NCBI GenBank assembly: GCA_019828565.1
Contig: JAHDYR010000062.1
Span: forward strand, 1,178,001-1,242,000
Direction: 5' to 3'
Source of the DNA: Carpediemonas membranifera
Taxonomy: Eukaryota > Fornicata
Length of the DNA stretch: 64,000 nucleotides
Made by a program: the position numbers and the translations under genes. Each line of letters starts with the position of its first letter. Position 1 is the stretch's first letter. Shown here piece after piece: positions 20,735 to 30,519 of the stretch. The notes below the pieces were generated by a model. The model saw nothing but the letters and a program-made list of their open reading frames with translations. It made no database searches and was not told the origin of the DNA.

Positions 20735-21200
20735 ATGAATTCCAGGAAGCAGGCCGAGCCCGCATTAGACAAGTACATCAAGGATATGCTGAGGCTCCAG
20801 GGTATCACTGAGTACGACCAGAGCGCTGTTCGTGCTCTCTCCGAGTTTTTGTACGGTTTGTGCTCCACTGTCCCAGTGTAACACAGGATACTGCAGAACA
20901 CTCACCTATCAGACGCATAGAAACATGCTCCACCGCCATGCGTCGCAAACAACTCCTCAGGAGCAGGTATTCACTCCCGAGATGGTACAGTTCGCCATCT
21001 ACCGCCTCCAAACCCTCCTCTATGCTGACGTAGGCGCACTTCCAGCGGTAGGCGTGCCCCAAATGCCGCCACAGCTTCCCCAGGCCCGCAACACCGGCAC
21101 TAAGGTCCCTCGGCCAGACATGTCGGACGCCACAATCAGCACGATGAGGCCGACCTTCGACTACCTCCCGAAGAAGCGCGACAACACGCAGGCCCAGTAG
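20735..21200 (+). CDS. TAF9-like histone-fold protein (TFIID/SAGA)
   Basis: Two exons, 20735-20855 and 20887-21200, with a 31-nt intron GTTTGT..TGTAACACAG; 144 residues. The spliced product gives a histone fold: DKYIKDMLRLQGITEYDQSA, ALSEFLYGYCRTLTYQT, HRHASQ, then a spacer and FTPEMVQFAIYRLQ. The order and wording (GITEY, then a helix, HA, then an ..VQ.AI helix) match TAF9. A proline-rich segment after the fold resembles the TAF9 conserved tail. TAF9 pairs with TAF6 in TFIID and SAGA. Identification is by eye at low overall similarity, so another histone-fold TAF cannot be ruled out. The ATG at 20735 is the first in frame after the leader. Confidence 0.7.
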
Positions 21201-21285
21201 GCTGTGTAGTGAGGCTGTTCTTGTTATGCACCGACGCCTATCAACCAGGCACGTGTCTTAAATGACTGCGGGTCCTTTTTATGTC

Positions 21286-21933
21286 TTAGTAGAAGTCCTC
21301 GTCGATGGTGGTACCACACATGGGAACGCTGCCGCGGTACTGCTTCACAGCGGGGCGGCTCCAGCCACCGAAGCTGGCCCAGTTGTGGGAAAGGCTCTCG
21401 ACGCCGTCGTAACGGGGCCACCACAGCTGCATGTCGGCGAACTCCTTGCTGTTGCAGGCGATGGGGTTCCACTGGGACTCGGAGGTGTACATGCCAACGC
21501 GGCCAGGCCAAGAGGCGTGGAGGGTGTCGATGATCTTGTGGAGGAAGGCAACGTTCTCGGCGCATGTAGAGAAGTAGAGGGCCGTGTTCTCGACGTCGAT
21601 CCACATCTGGATAGAGCTGCTGTAGACGCCGTCAGCCTTGAGCTTAGCAACGGTGTCGTGCACCTGCTGGACGGGGTCGTGGTGCTTGGAGGGGAAGAAG
21701 TACATGTCGACATACTTGATGCCCGCAGCCTTGACGTTGCGGTAGGTCTGTCCGACATACTGGTTGTACGCACCAGTTGATCTCTGCGCTTGCAGGACGG
21801 CAAAGTCGCCGTAGCCGTTCTTCACGAGGCACTCGAAGTCGGAAATAGAGGGAGCGCCTTGGAAATAAGAGACATCAAAACCTCTGCTGGCAAGAACGAC
21901 ACCAATCAGAAGAAGAACGCAGATGTGCTTCAT
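21286..21933 (-). CDS. Secreted GH25 lysozyme
   Basis: 215 residues with a clear signal peptide (KHICVLLLIGVVLASR) followed at once by the GH25 first strand GFDVSYFQG, which holds the catalytic-site Asp. The second acidic cluster is MWIDVEN. AVLQAQRSTGAY, KYVDMYFFP and GMYTSESQW fit the GH25 barrel of Entamoeba and nematode lysozymes. It hydrolyses peptidoglycan beta-1,4 links and is expected in phagosomes or outside the cell of a bacterivore. GH25 in protists is commonly traced to transfer from bacteria or phage; base composition here is like that of neighbours. Start ATG 21933 puts the hydrophobic core at residue 3, as expected. Confidence 0.93.
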   Translation of the reverse strand: MKHICVLLLIGVVLASRGFDVSYFQGAPSISDFECLVKNGYGDFAVLQAQRSTGAYNQYVGQTYRNVKAAGIKYVDMYFFPSKHHDPVQQVHDTVAKLKADGVYSSSIQMWIDVENTALYFSTCAENVAFLHKIIDTLHASWPGRVGMYTSESQWNPIACNSKEFADMQLWWPRYDGVESLSHNWASFGGWSRPAVKQYRGSVPMCGTTIDEDFY

Positions 21934-22288
21934 GGTTGTGTTTTGGTCTTCCAGATTCTTCTCCGTCGAAAAGCAGGAAATGAGCGTCATGTCCTTTTGG
22001 CATGTGGCAGACACCTTGTTTCCAGGGCTAACAGTCTGCAGCGCTGCTCTCTCGATCCTCGGCGGACCAGCCGACACCAGCTGCCGACGTCACAGATGTG
22101 CCATGCAGCTGGGTATCAGTGGCGCAGCCTCGGGGATGGCCAACGTCTGCTGGAGTCGGTGCCACTGCCATCTGGCGGTTATCCCCCTCACAGCCGGCAT
22201 GGCCTTTGCTGGTTTGTCATCTTCCATCGTGACTAGTTTGACTCGAAGGAGTCATCCACACATCGCAACGACAGTTGAACGAGCGGAC

Positions 22289-23992
22289 ATGAGACCGGAA
22301 GAAAGAAAGCAACGAGAGAGGGCGCTGATAGCGGTTTATTGCATCGCACGGGAGGTATCCTTCCCGCTACCCAAACTAGTGCTCCAGTTGATTCGTGAGG
22401 CATATTCATGCCAGTTCCACAAAAATATGCCCTTTATTTCAGACGATTCAGCCTTCACAGAATATGCAAAAGCACTTTCTGTGGACGATTTCCTCTGCCT
22501 GCTCTCCTCTCTCCTCGCTCACCAGCCCGAGGTCCCAAGATTGGCTCGGTCGTCCCTGCACAGGGCCATTAGACTCACTGTCGGCTCAGAACAGAGCATG
22601 AACGTCGAGCTCGCAGATGGGGAGGACCTCCCGGAAGTCCTGCACACCCTGATCCAGGGCACGCTGTGGGCCATCCTCATGGAAGCTGGAGCCAACCCGG
22701 ACCTTGATGGCACGCGGCTCCTTAAGAAAATCGGCGAGCAATTCTGTCCAAAAGACAAGTGCATATGGTTCCTCTGCCGCAAGTTCTTCTTCACCTGGAA
22801 CGTCGCCGATCGTAACGGCGACCTCATGCAACGCGACGACCTGCCCGCTGCCCTGGACTGCAACACGACCGTCATGGACCGCTACTCCCAACTCATGTAT
22901 TCTGGGCGTCTCTTCATGGCGTCATGGCTGTACGGCCCCCCCAAGTTCACCCGGGCTCGGCTGCCCCGGGTCAGGCCGGGAGCCCTGTCCCACGGTGGGA
23001 GCACGCACTGCGGGGGAATCATCGCCCAGACGGCGAAGGGGCTGTGGACTTGGGGCCACAACGCCATGGCTGGGTCCCGTATGCCACTGTCACTAACGGA
23101 CATGACACAGCCGTCCTACGTTTGGTTCGTACAGACGCCCGTCCGCCTCACCTTCCCCACAGGGTCCTCCTTGGCGAGCTATGAGGCCAGCCTCCCAGCG
23201 TGGCATAAGGACAGGATGGTTCTTGGCCTCGCATTCTTCTTCAGCGGCTTCATCGTCCTTACCCCAGCTGGCGTCGCGGTCCACGGGTTTGAAGGCCTTC
23301 CGAGAACCGAGACAGCGGGTGGCTTTTTCAATCAGCTCAAACTGCCGCACGGCTTTGTCCCAGATCACATCCTCGGTCCCAGCCCTATTGTCCTCACCAT
23401 GGGCGACCGGCAGATGATATTTGGGCCGAACGATGATGGTCAGCTGGGGCTCGGCTACAAGAGGAAGCTTTCTGCGTTCGACAAACCCACCCGCCACATC
23501 GACCAGGTCGTCACATCCGAATCCAACTTCAATATTTACCGGCACGGGCATCAGCTGACGTTTGCCGGCAAGCCCCCGGCTGTCTTGTGGGGTTCCAGTC
23601 TGCTCCCCAAGTCCTACCAGAGGGACACAGCCCGAGTCGTCCCGCTCATCTTCCCCTGCCGTCCCGTGCGGCTCTACTGCCAGCAGCGCCTGCTGGTCTG
23701 GGTTGGGACGGACGGTCTCACGCGTTGCACTCTCGAGAGCTGCGACGATCCGTACACCGGGTTCGCCATGGTCGCCTTCTTGTCGCTGCCCCAGCCTTGG
23801 GACCCCCAACCAACGTACACGACGCTGAGCAACACGTTCCCGTTGGCGGCGATCTCGGTCTTGATTGACTCTGGTGAGAGGCACATGCTGCTTGAATCAG
23901 AGGACGGCTGGACCAAAGCGTGCCTCACGACAGGGTGCACTGAGCGCTGCGGTTGTCCCGGGATCGGGACCAGGCTTGTCGAGCTGCGATAA
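22289..23992 (+). CDS. RCC1-like repeat protein, divergent
   Basis: 567 residues from ATG 22289. The N-terminal 200 residues are helical. The second half contains scattered RCC1-type blade signatures: GLWTWGHNAMAGS and MIFGPNDDGQLGLGYKR, plus VLWGSSLLP and LLVWVGTDGL as decayed versions. The usual seven 50-residue repeats cannot be laid out fully by eye. No catalytic motif is seen. RCC1-like propellers act as exchange factors or scaffolds, but no function can be assigned here. The intergenic region of 355 bp upstream is shared head-to-head with the lysozyme gene. Confidence 0.7.
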   Translation: MRPEERKQRERALIAVYCIAREVSFPLPKLVLQLIREAYSCQFHKNMPFISDDSAFTEYAKALSVDDFLCLLSSLLAHQPEVPRLARSSLHRAIRLTVGSEQSMNVELADGEDLPEVLHTLIQGTLWAILMEAGANPDLDGTRLLKKIGEQFCPKDKCIWFLCRKFFFTWNVADRNGDLMQRDDLPAALDCNTTVMDRYSQLMYSGRLFMASWLYGPPKFTRARLPRVRPGALSHGGSTHCGGIIAQTAKGLWTWGHNAMAGSRMPLSLTDMTQPSYVWFVQTPVRLTFPTGSSLASYEASLPAWHKDRMVLGLAFFFSGFIVLTPAGVAVHGFEGLPRTETAGGFFNQLKLPHGFVPDHILGPSPIVLTMGDRQMIFGPNDDGQLGLGYKRKLSAFDKPTRHIDQVVTSESNFNIYRHGHQLTFAGKPPAVLWGSSLLPKSYQRDTARVVPLIFPCRPVRLYCQQRLLVWVGTDGLTRCTLESCDDPYTGFAMVAFLSLPQPWDPQPTYTTLSNTFPLAAISVLIDSGERHMLLESEDGWTKACLTTGCTERCGCPGIGTRLVELR

Positions 23993-24151
23993 GCGGTGTA
24001 AATTACGATCGTTTGGGGGTGTTCTACAAGTATCGACAAGGCAATACTCTGGGCGTAGGGTCACGCCTCCGCCGGTCATGTTCAATCTTAACAGACACAG
24101 GGTGTACAATAAATCACTCAACACAAGCGATATACTCTTTACACGTCACTC

Positions 24152-25367
24152 TTAGAACTGAAAACCTTTGTCGCCGAAGCCTGTACGGCGGGGGCGATGA
24201 TCCCTGTGCTCGCGGTGGGCCCGGATTCCGCTGCGAGACGTCTCGCGCTTCATGTCATCAACGTCGGTCGGACGGGGTGTGATCCCGGTGCCCGTGTGAC
24301 CCGGCTTGGGCTCCTCGGCCTTGGAGGTGCGTTCCCGCTCCCGGCCGCGGGACGGAAGGCGGCGGTCAGACCGACCGCTGGTCGCGCCAATGCGATTCTT
24401 GTGGTGCCGATCGGCGTCGAACCCGATCATAACCCAGTCAAACTGGTAATCATAGGAGTACCCCTCACGGATGAAAAGCTCGCGGAACAGCTTGCGGATG
24501 TACGCATAATCGGGCTTATCGTCGAAGCGGAGGGCGCGGGTGTAGTGCAGGTAGGCCGTAAACTCGGCGGGGAAGCCGCGGCAGAGGGACTCGATGGGGG
24601 TCGCCATCTTCTTCTCAAGGATCTTCTCGTACTTCTGCCGCTTAGTAGCGGCGCGGAGAGCCTGCCACGGGAGCTGGCCGCGAAGGAAGTAGACAAGGAC
24701 ATAGCCGAGGGCCTCGAGATCGTCGCGCCTGCTCTGCTCGATCCCGAGGTGAGTGTTGATGGACGCATACCGGGCTGTACCGGTTAGCGACTTGTGCTCG
24801 CGGTAGGGGATATGTTGGTGGGTCTTGGGGTCGCGGTATCTCTTCGCTAGGCCGAAATCTATTACGTGGACGGTAGTCTGGCGCTTGCCCATGCCGATGA
24901 GGAAGTTGTCGGGTTTGATGTCACGATGGACGAAGTTCTTAGCGTGTACGTACTCAAGGCGTGTGATCATCTGATCGGCGAGCATGAGCACAGTTTTAAG
25001 CGAGAGCTTGCGGTGGCAGATGTTGAAAAGGTCTTCGAGAGAGGGCCCGAGCAGGTCCATAACCATGACGTTAAAATCGCCTTCAATACCGTAGTAGTGC
25101 ACATAAGGAACTCCGACACCGCCTTGGAGGATCTTGTAGAGCTTGGATTCGTACAAAAGTTGAGGGTGTTTGCAATCAACCCCTTCGAGCTTAATAGCCA
25201 CTTCTTCGTTCGTCATCATGTTCACACCGCTGTGTTAGTGCATATATGAAGGGTAGAACATACCTATAGATCTCGCCGAACGACCCATAGCCGATTCTCT
25301 TTCCGATGCGGAACTAAGTGAGAGCAGGTGGCGCAAAACGTACCTTGTTGGCAACCCGTAAGTCCAT
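24152..25367 (-). CDS. Casein kinase 1
   Basis: Three exons, 25367-25344, 25313-25264 and 25229-24152, with introns of 30 nt (GTACGT..CACTTAG) and 34 nt (GTATGT..CTAACACAG); 383 residues. Splicing yields [20 protein letters not shown] then GEIYSG, the CK1 glycine loop, continuous with [18 protein letters not shown] and [11 protein letters not shown] are typical, and the CK1 substitution for APE is present ([12 protein letters not shown]). The C-terminal 80 residues are basic and Arg/Ser-rich. CK1 is a monomeric Ser/Thr kinase acting in membrane traffic, DNA repair and signalling. The first intron's 3' end lacks the ACACAG consensus, so that boundary is slightly less certain. Confidence 0.95.
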
Positions 25368-25949
25368 TGGTTGATTTCTTTCTGTGTTATAGGCGGAGAA
25401 GGCCGAATACATACAGCAGGGGATGAAGAGCGAGGTGTTAGTTTTTTTTCGCGCAGAACCCAGTTTTTGTGCAAGTGATGCAGGCAATGCTAGAAATAGT
25501 GACCACACCGGCAAAACAGTCGGCTGATGCACGAGACACACCGTACGAGAGGATCACCCCGTGGTTTGAGTTCAGAAGGTGCAGATTTGGCTTTAAAAGG
25601 AATTGTCAGATGCGCACATGTCTCAAAAAGGTCGACACAGGGACACCCAGAAAATGCAAGACACGGAGCAAATTTGGGGTCACCAGCCCAGTTTGGCTCA
25701 TACCTGTGCACTTGGTACAGCTGCCCCGACTGGTCACGGGCCCTGCCCTCACTGGTTGAACTTCTCAGCCCCCGCCGATTAGTCTCAAAAAGGGGTATCA
25801 CACTCAGATTGGGTATCTAGCAGCGTGTCACCCCATAGGGGGGCCGGTGTGCACGTCAAAATGTCAAACGCTCATCCAAAACGAATCGTCTCCATCCTGT
25901 CCTGTTCACGGTGCGTACGGGGATACGCGGCACATTTATGGAAAGAAGC
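25368..25949. other. Intergenic region, no gene recognised
   Basis: Lies between the CK1 start and the eL39 stop. Short frames on both strands lack codon bias. I looked for tRNA, SRP RNA, RNase P and snRNA signatures and recognised none. A structured RNA cannot be excluded without folding and covariance search. Confidence 0.5.
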
Positions 25950-26140
25950 TTACAGGCCAATCTTGCTGCGCTTCCAGTGGCGGCGCTTGTTGTTCCAGCG
26001 GATGGCATTGTGGGTCTTAATGCGGTACCTGTGTAACAAAGGAGCGGTCGGAGAAAAACGAACCAGTGAGGAACGGGGCGGTTCATCTTACGAAGAGAAG
26101 CGTGGCGAAGCTTCAGCTGGAGCGTCTTGTTGGAGCCCAT
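25950..26140 (-). CDS. RPL39: 60S ribosomal protein eL39
   Basis: Two exons, 26140-26064 and 26028-25950, with a 35-nt intron GTTCGT..GTTACACAG. The spliced product is exactly 51 residues, the standard eL39 length. It begins MGSNKTLQLKLRHASLRKMN, continues RPVPHW, and the second exon supplies the hallmark end RWNNKRRHWKRSKIGL. eL39 lines the polypeptide exit tunnel. The family normally starts with MSSHK or similar and the match is continuous across the splice, which fixes both boundaries. The gene is too short and too split to stand out as an open frame. Confidence 0.96.
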
Positions 26141-26318
26141 TGATCTATCCTGCGCTGCTATCGTTTTTTTCACGCAAAAAATGCATGAAAAAAGATGGAA
26201 CGACCATAAGCCACGCCCTGACCTGCCAGCAGTCGTAAAACAGACCTGGATGAAACCAGCACCCGCCGCGTCATAGTTGACCTGAGAATTTGCACCCAAA
26301 TACCCTTGATCCGCAAAT

Positions 26319-27809
26319 TTAAACAGCGCCCACCTGGACCTCGACCTTGCCCGAATCCGGCGGCATATGGCAATGACGCAGGTTAATGCCGTTAACGACC
26401 TCCTTGAGGAGGATTCGCGACGCCCTACCGCAGTCTGCCACGGACGCGTGATGCACGAAGCCCCTTGCCCTCGCCAGAGCCTCGAGTGCCTCGTGCGGTG
26501 TCATCTTCCTGTCGGGGTCATCGTCGATCCCAGGCTTGGGGAACGTCATCTTGAACGCCTTGCCGAGTGTCTCTCGGTCGAACCAGTCGAGACAGAGCTT
26601 GGTCGGCGTCAGGTAGTTCCGCATCCGGTCGATCTGGATGACGCCGGCGAGCACCATCTCCTCCCTTGTCCTGGAGATCGTCGGGAAGACGAGGCCTGGG
26701 CAGTCGCACAGCACCATGGGGTCGGCGTCGCCAGTCTCGGCATCCACGGGCAGCAGCAGCGTCTGGTAGCGCTGGGTCTTGCCTGGGGTCGCGCCCGTAG
26801 CCACCCGCTTCCTCGTGAACAGCGAGTTGATAAAGGACGACTTGCCGACGTTCGGGAAGCCCACAAGGCCCACAGTGTAGGGGTATTTGTCCATCCAGGG
26901 CCGGTCCACAGAGCCGCGCCGGCTGTGGAGGATGCGGATGATGTCGGTGCGGGTGACGATGGCCGCGGTGTTGGGGCCGACGGCGGCCTCCATGGGGGCG
27001 TCGGCCTGCTCGTCGGACTCCTCAACGGTCGCTGCGAAGAACACGAAGGAGATGCCCTGGCCGTTGAACCAGTCGGCCCAGGCTTGGCGCTGTTCGAGCG
27101 TAAGCAGGTCGGCCTTGTTGACGAGGAGCATCGACTGCTTCTGGTAGTCGAAAGTGCGGCCCGATCCGGGGTTCTTCTCCTCGTACTGCTGCTGGTAGTA
27201 CTCCCTGAGCCGCTTGGCGGTGAACTTGGTGTAGATCTCGAGATCCTTGCATCTATAAAGGAGCGGGTTACGGGCATCCACAACCTGAACGATCACGTCG
27301 CTCTTCTCCACAACATGCCACAGCTGCCTCCACACGTTGATGCTCTTCTCGAACGGCGTGAGTTCGATGTTGTCTGTCTGCTCGATGGCAGCCATACCGC
27401 TGCGCCATTTGAGGAATGCCTCCTCCTCGACCTTGGGGAGCTCCTTGGGGGACACCATGCGCCAGTTGGGGCGGTATGGGATGCGGAGGAGCTTCATTAC
27501 GCGGTCATTGACCTGGCTGGGATCCGTGTAGTTGAGACTGATCGGTTCATCGCTGGTGATCAGACGGGCCTCGCCCCGTACAGCCGAGAATGAACGGCCC
27601 TCCATCAGAGCCCGGTCTCTGAATGCATCATAGTCGTTGGTTTCGATGATAGACTGCAGGGCGGTCCCCTTCTGGTGCACGATCTCCAGTCCATTTGCAT
27701 CGTCGGCATTCTGGATTCGTTCGAATTCCCTAATGCGGCTATTCTTCACGGTACGCTTATTGTTCATCAACGCGCGCCCGAGACCAGTCTTCTTCCCGTT
27801 CTTTCCCAT
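26319..27809 (-). CDS. LSG1: Large subunit GTPase 1 (LSG1)
   Basis: 496 residues. It is a circularly permuted GTPase: the G4 motif NKADLL (LLVNKADLLTLEQR) comes before G1 (GFPNVGKSSFINSLF) and G3 (CDCPGLVFP). The start MGKNGKKTGLGRALMNN matches the LSG1 N-terminus, and WRQLWHVVEKSDVIVQVVDA with RNPLLYRCKDLE is the YlqF/LSG1 core. LSG1 releases the export adaptor NMD3 from pre-60S subunits in the cytoplasm. The final KDY-like segment (RILLKEVVNGINLRHCHMPP) is also conserved. The sequence GGCAGTTTGAG immediately precedes the ATG, a near match to the recurring element, suggesting an almost leaderless mRNA. Confidence 0.95.
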   Translation of the reverse strand: MGKNGKKTGLGRALMNNKRTVKNSRIREFERIQNADDANGLEIVHQKGTALQSIIETNDYDAFRDRALMEGRSFSAVRGEARLITSDEPISLNYTDPSQVNDRVMKLLRIPYRPNWRMVSPKELPKVEEEAFLKWRSGMAAIEQTDNIELTPFEKSINVWRQLWHVVEKSDVIVQVVDARNPLLYRCKDLEIYTKFTAKRLREYYQQQYEEKNPGSGRTFDYQKQSMLLVNKADLLTLEQRQAWADWFNGQGISFVFFAATVEESDEQADAPMEAAVGPNTAAIVTRTDIIRILHSRRGSVDRPWMDKYPYTVGLVGFPNVGKSSFINSLFTRKRVATGATPGKTQRYQTLLLPVDAETGDADPMVLCDCPGLVFPTISRTREEMVLAGVIQIDRMRNYLTPTKLCLDWFDRETLGKAFKMTFPKPGIDDDPDRKMTPHEALEALARARGFVHHASVADCGRASRILLKEVVNGINLRHCHMPPDSGKVEVQVGAV

Positions 27810-27844
27810 CTCAAACTGCCTGTGCCGCGCAGGATTAGAATTGT

Positions 27845-28028
27845 TGAGTCCAAAGCTGCCGCATTCCTAGCTTCTGCTGGAGCGAGAACCAAGATCCCGC
27901 CCAGAACCGTCGCTCTTACCATCGCCGACGCCCTCATGTCCGCTACCCTTCTGGTGTACGACAGGTGGGCCGTCAGACTGAACCTGTTCAGTCCTCTGGA
28001 GTTCATCCCAGGGGGGTCGACAGCTTAA
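27845..28028 (+). pseudogene. 5'-truncated gene fragment, family A copy 1
   Basis: About 60 C-terminal residues of an unknown protein, ending in PLEFIPGGSTA and a TAA. It is paralogous to 50105-50332: both share SAGAR..IP.R..ALTIADAL, then SATLLVYDRWA and LF.PLEFIP. Differences between the copies fall mostly at third codon positions in this frame, so the parent sequences evolved as protein. No ATG lies before the conserved part and upstream DNA belongs to LSG1 on the other strand. It is therefore a 3' fragment, or an exon of a gene I cannot reconstruct. AATAAA occurs downstream near 28186. Confidence 0.6.
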
Positions 28029-28245
28029 GTCACCTTTACATGAATCCTCCACATAAACCCTCTAAATACCACACTGCCACCATCCTTAACCTGCCTCTTG
28101 ATGCATCCCTGATGCGACCAACCCAGCCTCCGTCCGCCTCGTGGGGGTGGAGGCACGTCTATCGGTGTTTATACATTCTCGAAATAAAACAGCACAAGTA
28201 ATAATAAAGTCCACCGTCAGTCGAGCATTTTAAACCAGTCGGCTG

Positions 28246-29379
28246 TCAGCCCTTCTTCTTGTCATGCAGCCTAAGATGCCCAGCGTTGATCCCCACACCA
28301 ACTAGCGCCCTCAGTGCAGCTATATTAGACGCTAGCCCGGCACAAGCCATCGTCCGGCCCAAACAGTCGGCCGTCGTCTCGGGAAGAAGACCCAGCGCTG
28401 CTCTGCAGGCCGGGTGAAAGGTGGTTAGACCACCCACGACACCGATGGGACACGCGACATCCACAGTGATTGTCAAAGTGGTTGTATCTGCAGATTCTGT
28501 GACCACACACCGTGACAGCGGCTTATACTGCCCGCCGCTGCCGGCATAGAGGTGGTTGGCGGCCTCTATCGCCCTAGTGTCCTGCCCACTCGCCATGGCG
28601 ACAGCAATGACACCGTTCATGATGCCCTTGTTGTGGGTCACGGCTCGTTCAGGCAGGGCCTGTGCCAGCTCGAATGCCCTGCTCAGGTCACCAAGTCGCC
28701 CCCGGTCCTCGCCAGACCCAGACAGTGTGGCAGACGCGGTGTACACGCGTCCCTTGGCGTCGTTCGACAGTATCCTACAGAGCACACGGCCCGGGGCGAC
28801 GTCAAGCCAGCGTCCCACGGCCTCCATCATGCGGTTGATCGCATTGGCACCCATGGAGTCGCCTACGGACACCCTGACGGTGAGCACGGCGCTGTCTGGC
28901 CCCAGTACAGTGGCAGCCGCGTCGGTCGCCCGGCAATGGTGGTGGCCTCGGTTGGCCTCGGATAGGATGGCTTCGCGTTGGGAGTTCAAGTGCTCCACGA
29001 CCCTCTGAGAGTTATCGAGCTCAATCAATTGGATCATTCCCGTCATATAGGGGTCTGGTGGCGCCGTGGTGGTGAACCCCCCATTGGCATGGACGAGGCG
29101 AGCCCCATTAGAGCATGCAGCGACGACTGATGACTCCTCAGTGCACATAGGAACAAGATACTCTAGGTCATCGATCTTGAAGTTTGGCGCTACAGAAAGC
29201 GGCAGTGCAACAGCACCGACAACGTTTTCCGAGATCTTCTCAAGGATTTGCATGATTTCGTCGTCCAATCGCGGTATTTCAATCTTATTCCCGACACATG
29301 ATGCTAGCTTTGCCCGCTTTTGCTCAAGTGTTAACGTATGAAAGCCGCTTATTCTCATCCTAATCAAATGATTACCCAT
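28246..29379 (-). CDS. HMG-CoA reductase, class II (bacterial type)
   Basis: 377 residues from ATG 29379; the frame continues a little upstream without ATG. Catalytic residues are in their motifs: Glu in ENVVGAVALPL, Lys in THNKGIMNG, Asp in GQDTRAIEAANH, and the late His in AGHLRLH. DSMGANAINRMMEAV is the nucleotide-binding stretch. There is no membrane anchor, so the enzyme is soluble. It reduces HMG-CoA to mevalonate, the committed step of isoprenoid synthesis, linking to the NUS1 gene at 58.5 kb (dolichol). Class II enzymes are known in Giardia and other metamonads and are of bacterial or archaeal origin. Confidence 0.95.
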   Translation of the reverse strand: MGNHLIRMRISGFHTLTLEQKRAKLASCVGNKIEIPRLDDEIMQILEKISENVVGAVALPLSVAPNFKIDDLEYLVPMCTEESSVVAACSNGARLVHANGGFTTTAPPDPYMTGMIQLIELDNSQRVVEHLNSQREAILSEANRGHHHCRATDAAATVLGPDSAVLTVRVSVGDSMGANAINRMMEAVGRWLDVAPGRVLCRILSNDAKGRVYTASATLSGSGEDRGRLGDLSRAFELAQALPERAVTHNKGIMNGVIAVAMASGQDTRAIEAANHLYAGSGGQYKPLSRCVVTESADTTTLTITVDVACPIGVVGGLTTFHPACRAALGLLPETTADCLGRTMACAGLASNIAALRALVGVGINAGHLRLHDKKKG

Positions 29380-29641
29380 CCCATTTTGAAGTTCCAAGCC
29401 CAGCAATACGGATGTTTACAATCAGTACCTCAACGGCAGAACTACTTCTATCCCAACGGCAGTGTCTCCACCATGGCCACCGCACTTTAAGACAAAATAC
29501 CCCATGCCGCGCGGGGCGCGGTCTGGCTTACGTGTCACCGAGGAGTGTATGTAAAAACTTTAAGACACACTACCCACCTTCCTCGAAATATTCACCGCTG
29601 GATGTCAGCCTGCTCTGCTGACTTCATCCGCTCCACACAAT

Positions 29642-30412
29642 TTACCAATCTACAGCCTGCACCGCGTTCGCCTTCTGCGACGACGACTTCTTCCGCTCCG
29701 CTCTTACTGTCTTTCTCAGCATGACCAAGGAGATCATTGTTGTGATGAGGAGCGGCAGATGAGCGAGACAGGCGAGGGCCTCGAGGGTGTACAAGAGCCC
29801 CGAGGTCAGCTCGTACGCCGTGAACTCAGCCAGAAAGTGCTGCAAGAAGCAGTCGGTTAGGAAAATGAACCGAAGGAGGGCGAGGGCCACCACCATGCCT
29901 GCCGCGGCACACAGCGCAGGTAAGAAGAAGCGGGGCGGGGAGATGGCCACGAATATGGTGGTAATGGTGATGCCCGCTGGTACGAAGAACACCAGCACCG
30001 CGAGCCAGCTGCTGACCTCCGGGAAGATGGGGATCGTAGTCAGGCCGACGTTGAAGTTGCGGCCGTGCAGGGTAGGGAAGAGGAAGAGGATCAGCAGGAT
30101 CAGCGTGAAGTGTGCCGTGAGTACGAGGACCTCTGCCTTGAGCTGGCGGCGGGTGGCGATGTGCCGGGACCGGATGGTGTCGTTGTTGAGCCCGGCGACG
30201 ACATCCTTCTTGAATGACTTCATCTCGATGAGCAGCTGCTCGAGATCTACGGTCTTGGCCTCTCTGTTGCTCCGTATGATGCGCTCGAGTCTGTCTCTGC
30301 AGTTCTGGAGCCGCTCGGTGTCGTAATACGTGCGCTTGCCCGAGGAAAAGTGCGTTATGTCGTCAATGTCCGTTAAAATATCCTCTACAAGCTTCTCGTC
30401 TGATTCAAGCAT
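29642..30412 (-). CDS. Hypothetical membrane protein with N-terminal coiled coil
   Basis: 256 residues from ATG 30412. Residues 1-95 are charged and helical (LQNCRDRLERIIRSNREAKT). Five hydrophobic stretches follow, beginning VLVLTAHFTLILLILFLF, then WLAVLVFFVPAGITITTIFV, FFLPALCAAAGMVVALALL, a weaker one around TSGLLYTLEALACLAHL, and LLITTMISLVML. The tail is basic and Ser/Lys-rich. No family is recognised. It lies upstream of HMG-CoA reductase on the same strand, 263 bp apart, with no sign of shared function. Confidence 0.7.
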   Translation of the reverse strand: MLESDEKLVEDILTDIDDITHFSSGKRTYYDTERLQNCRDRLERIIRSNREAKTVDLEQLLIEMKSFKKDVVAGLNNDTIRSRHIATRRQLKAEVLVLTAHFTLILLILFLFPTLHGRNFNVGLTTIPIFPEVSSWLAVLVFFVPAGITITTIFVAISPPRFFLPALCAAAGMVVALALLRFIFLTDCFLQHFLAEFTAYELTSGLLYTLEALACLAHLPLLITTMISLVMLRKTVRAERKKSSSQKANAVQAVDW

Positions 30413-30519
30413 CGCTCAGCTGTTTCACTGCTTGATTGGATGCCATGTCAGCAACGCCTACAGTGGTCATGACAGATGCTCTCAAAATTTTTAAGATCGA
30501 ATCTGAAGCACTGAAGCAC

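Noticed and set aside
26160-26200. Near-palindromic T-rich/A-rich stretch upstream of eL39
   Set aside because: Low-complexity A/T runs around CATGAAAAAA; too short and simple to call a terminator or structured RNA in a eukaryote.
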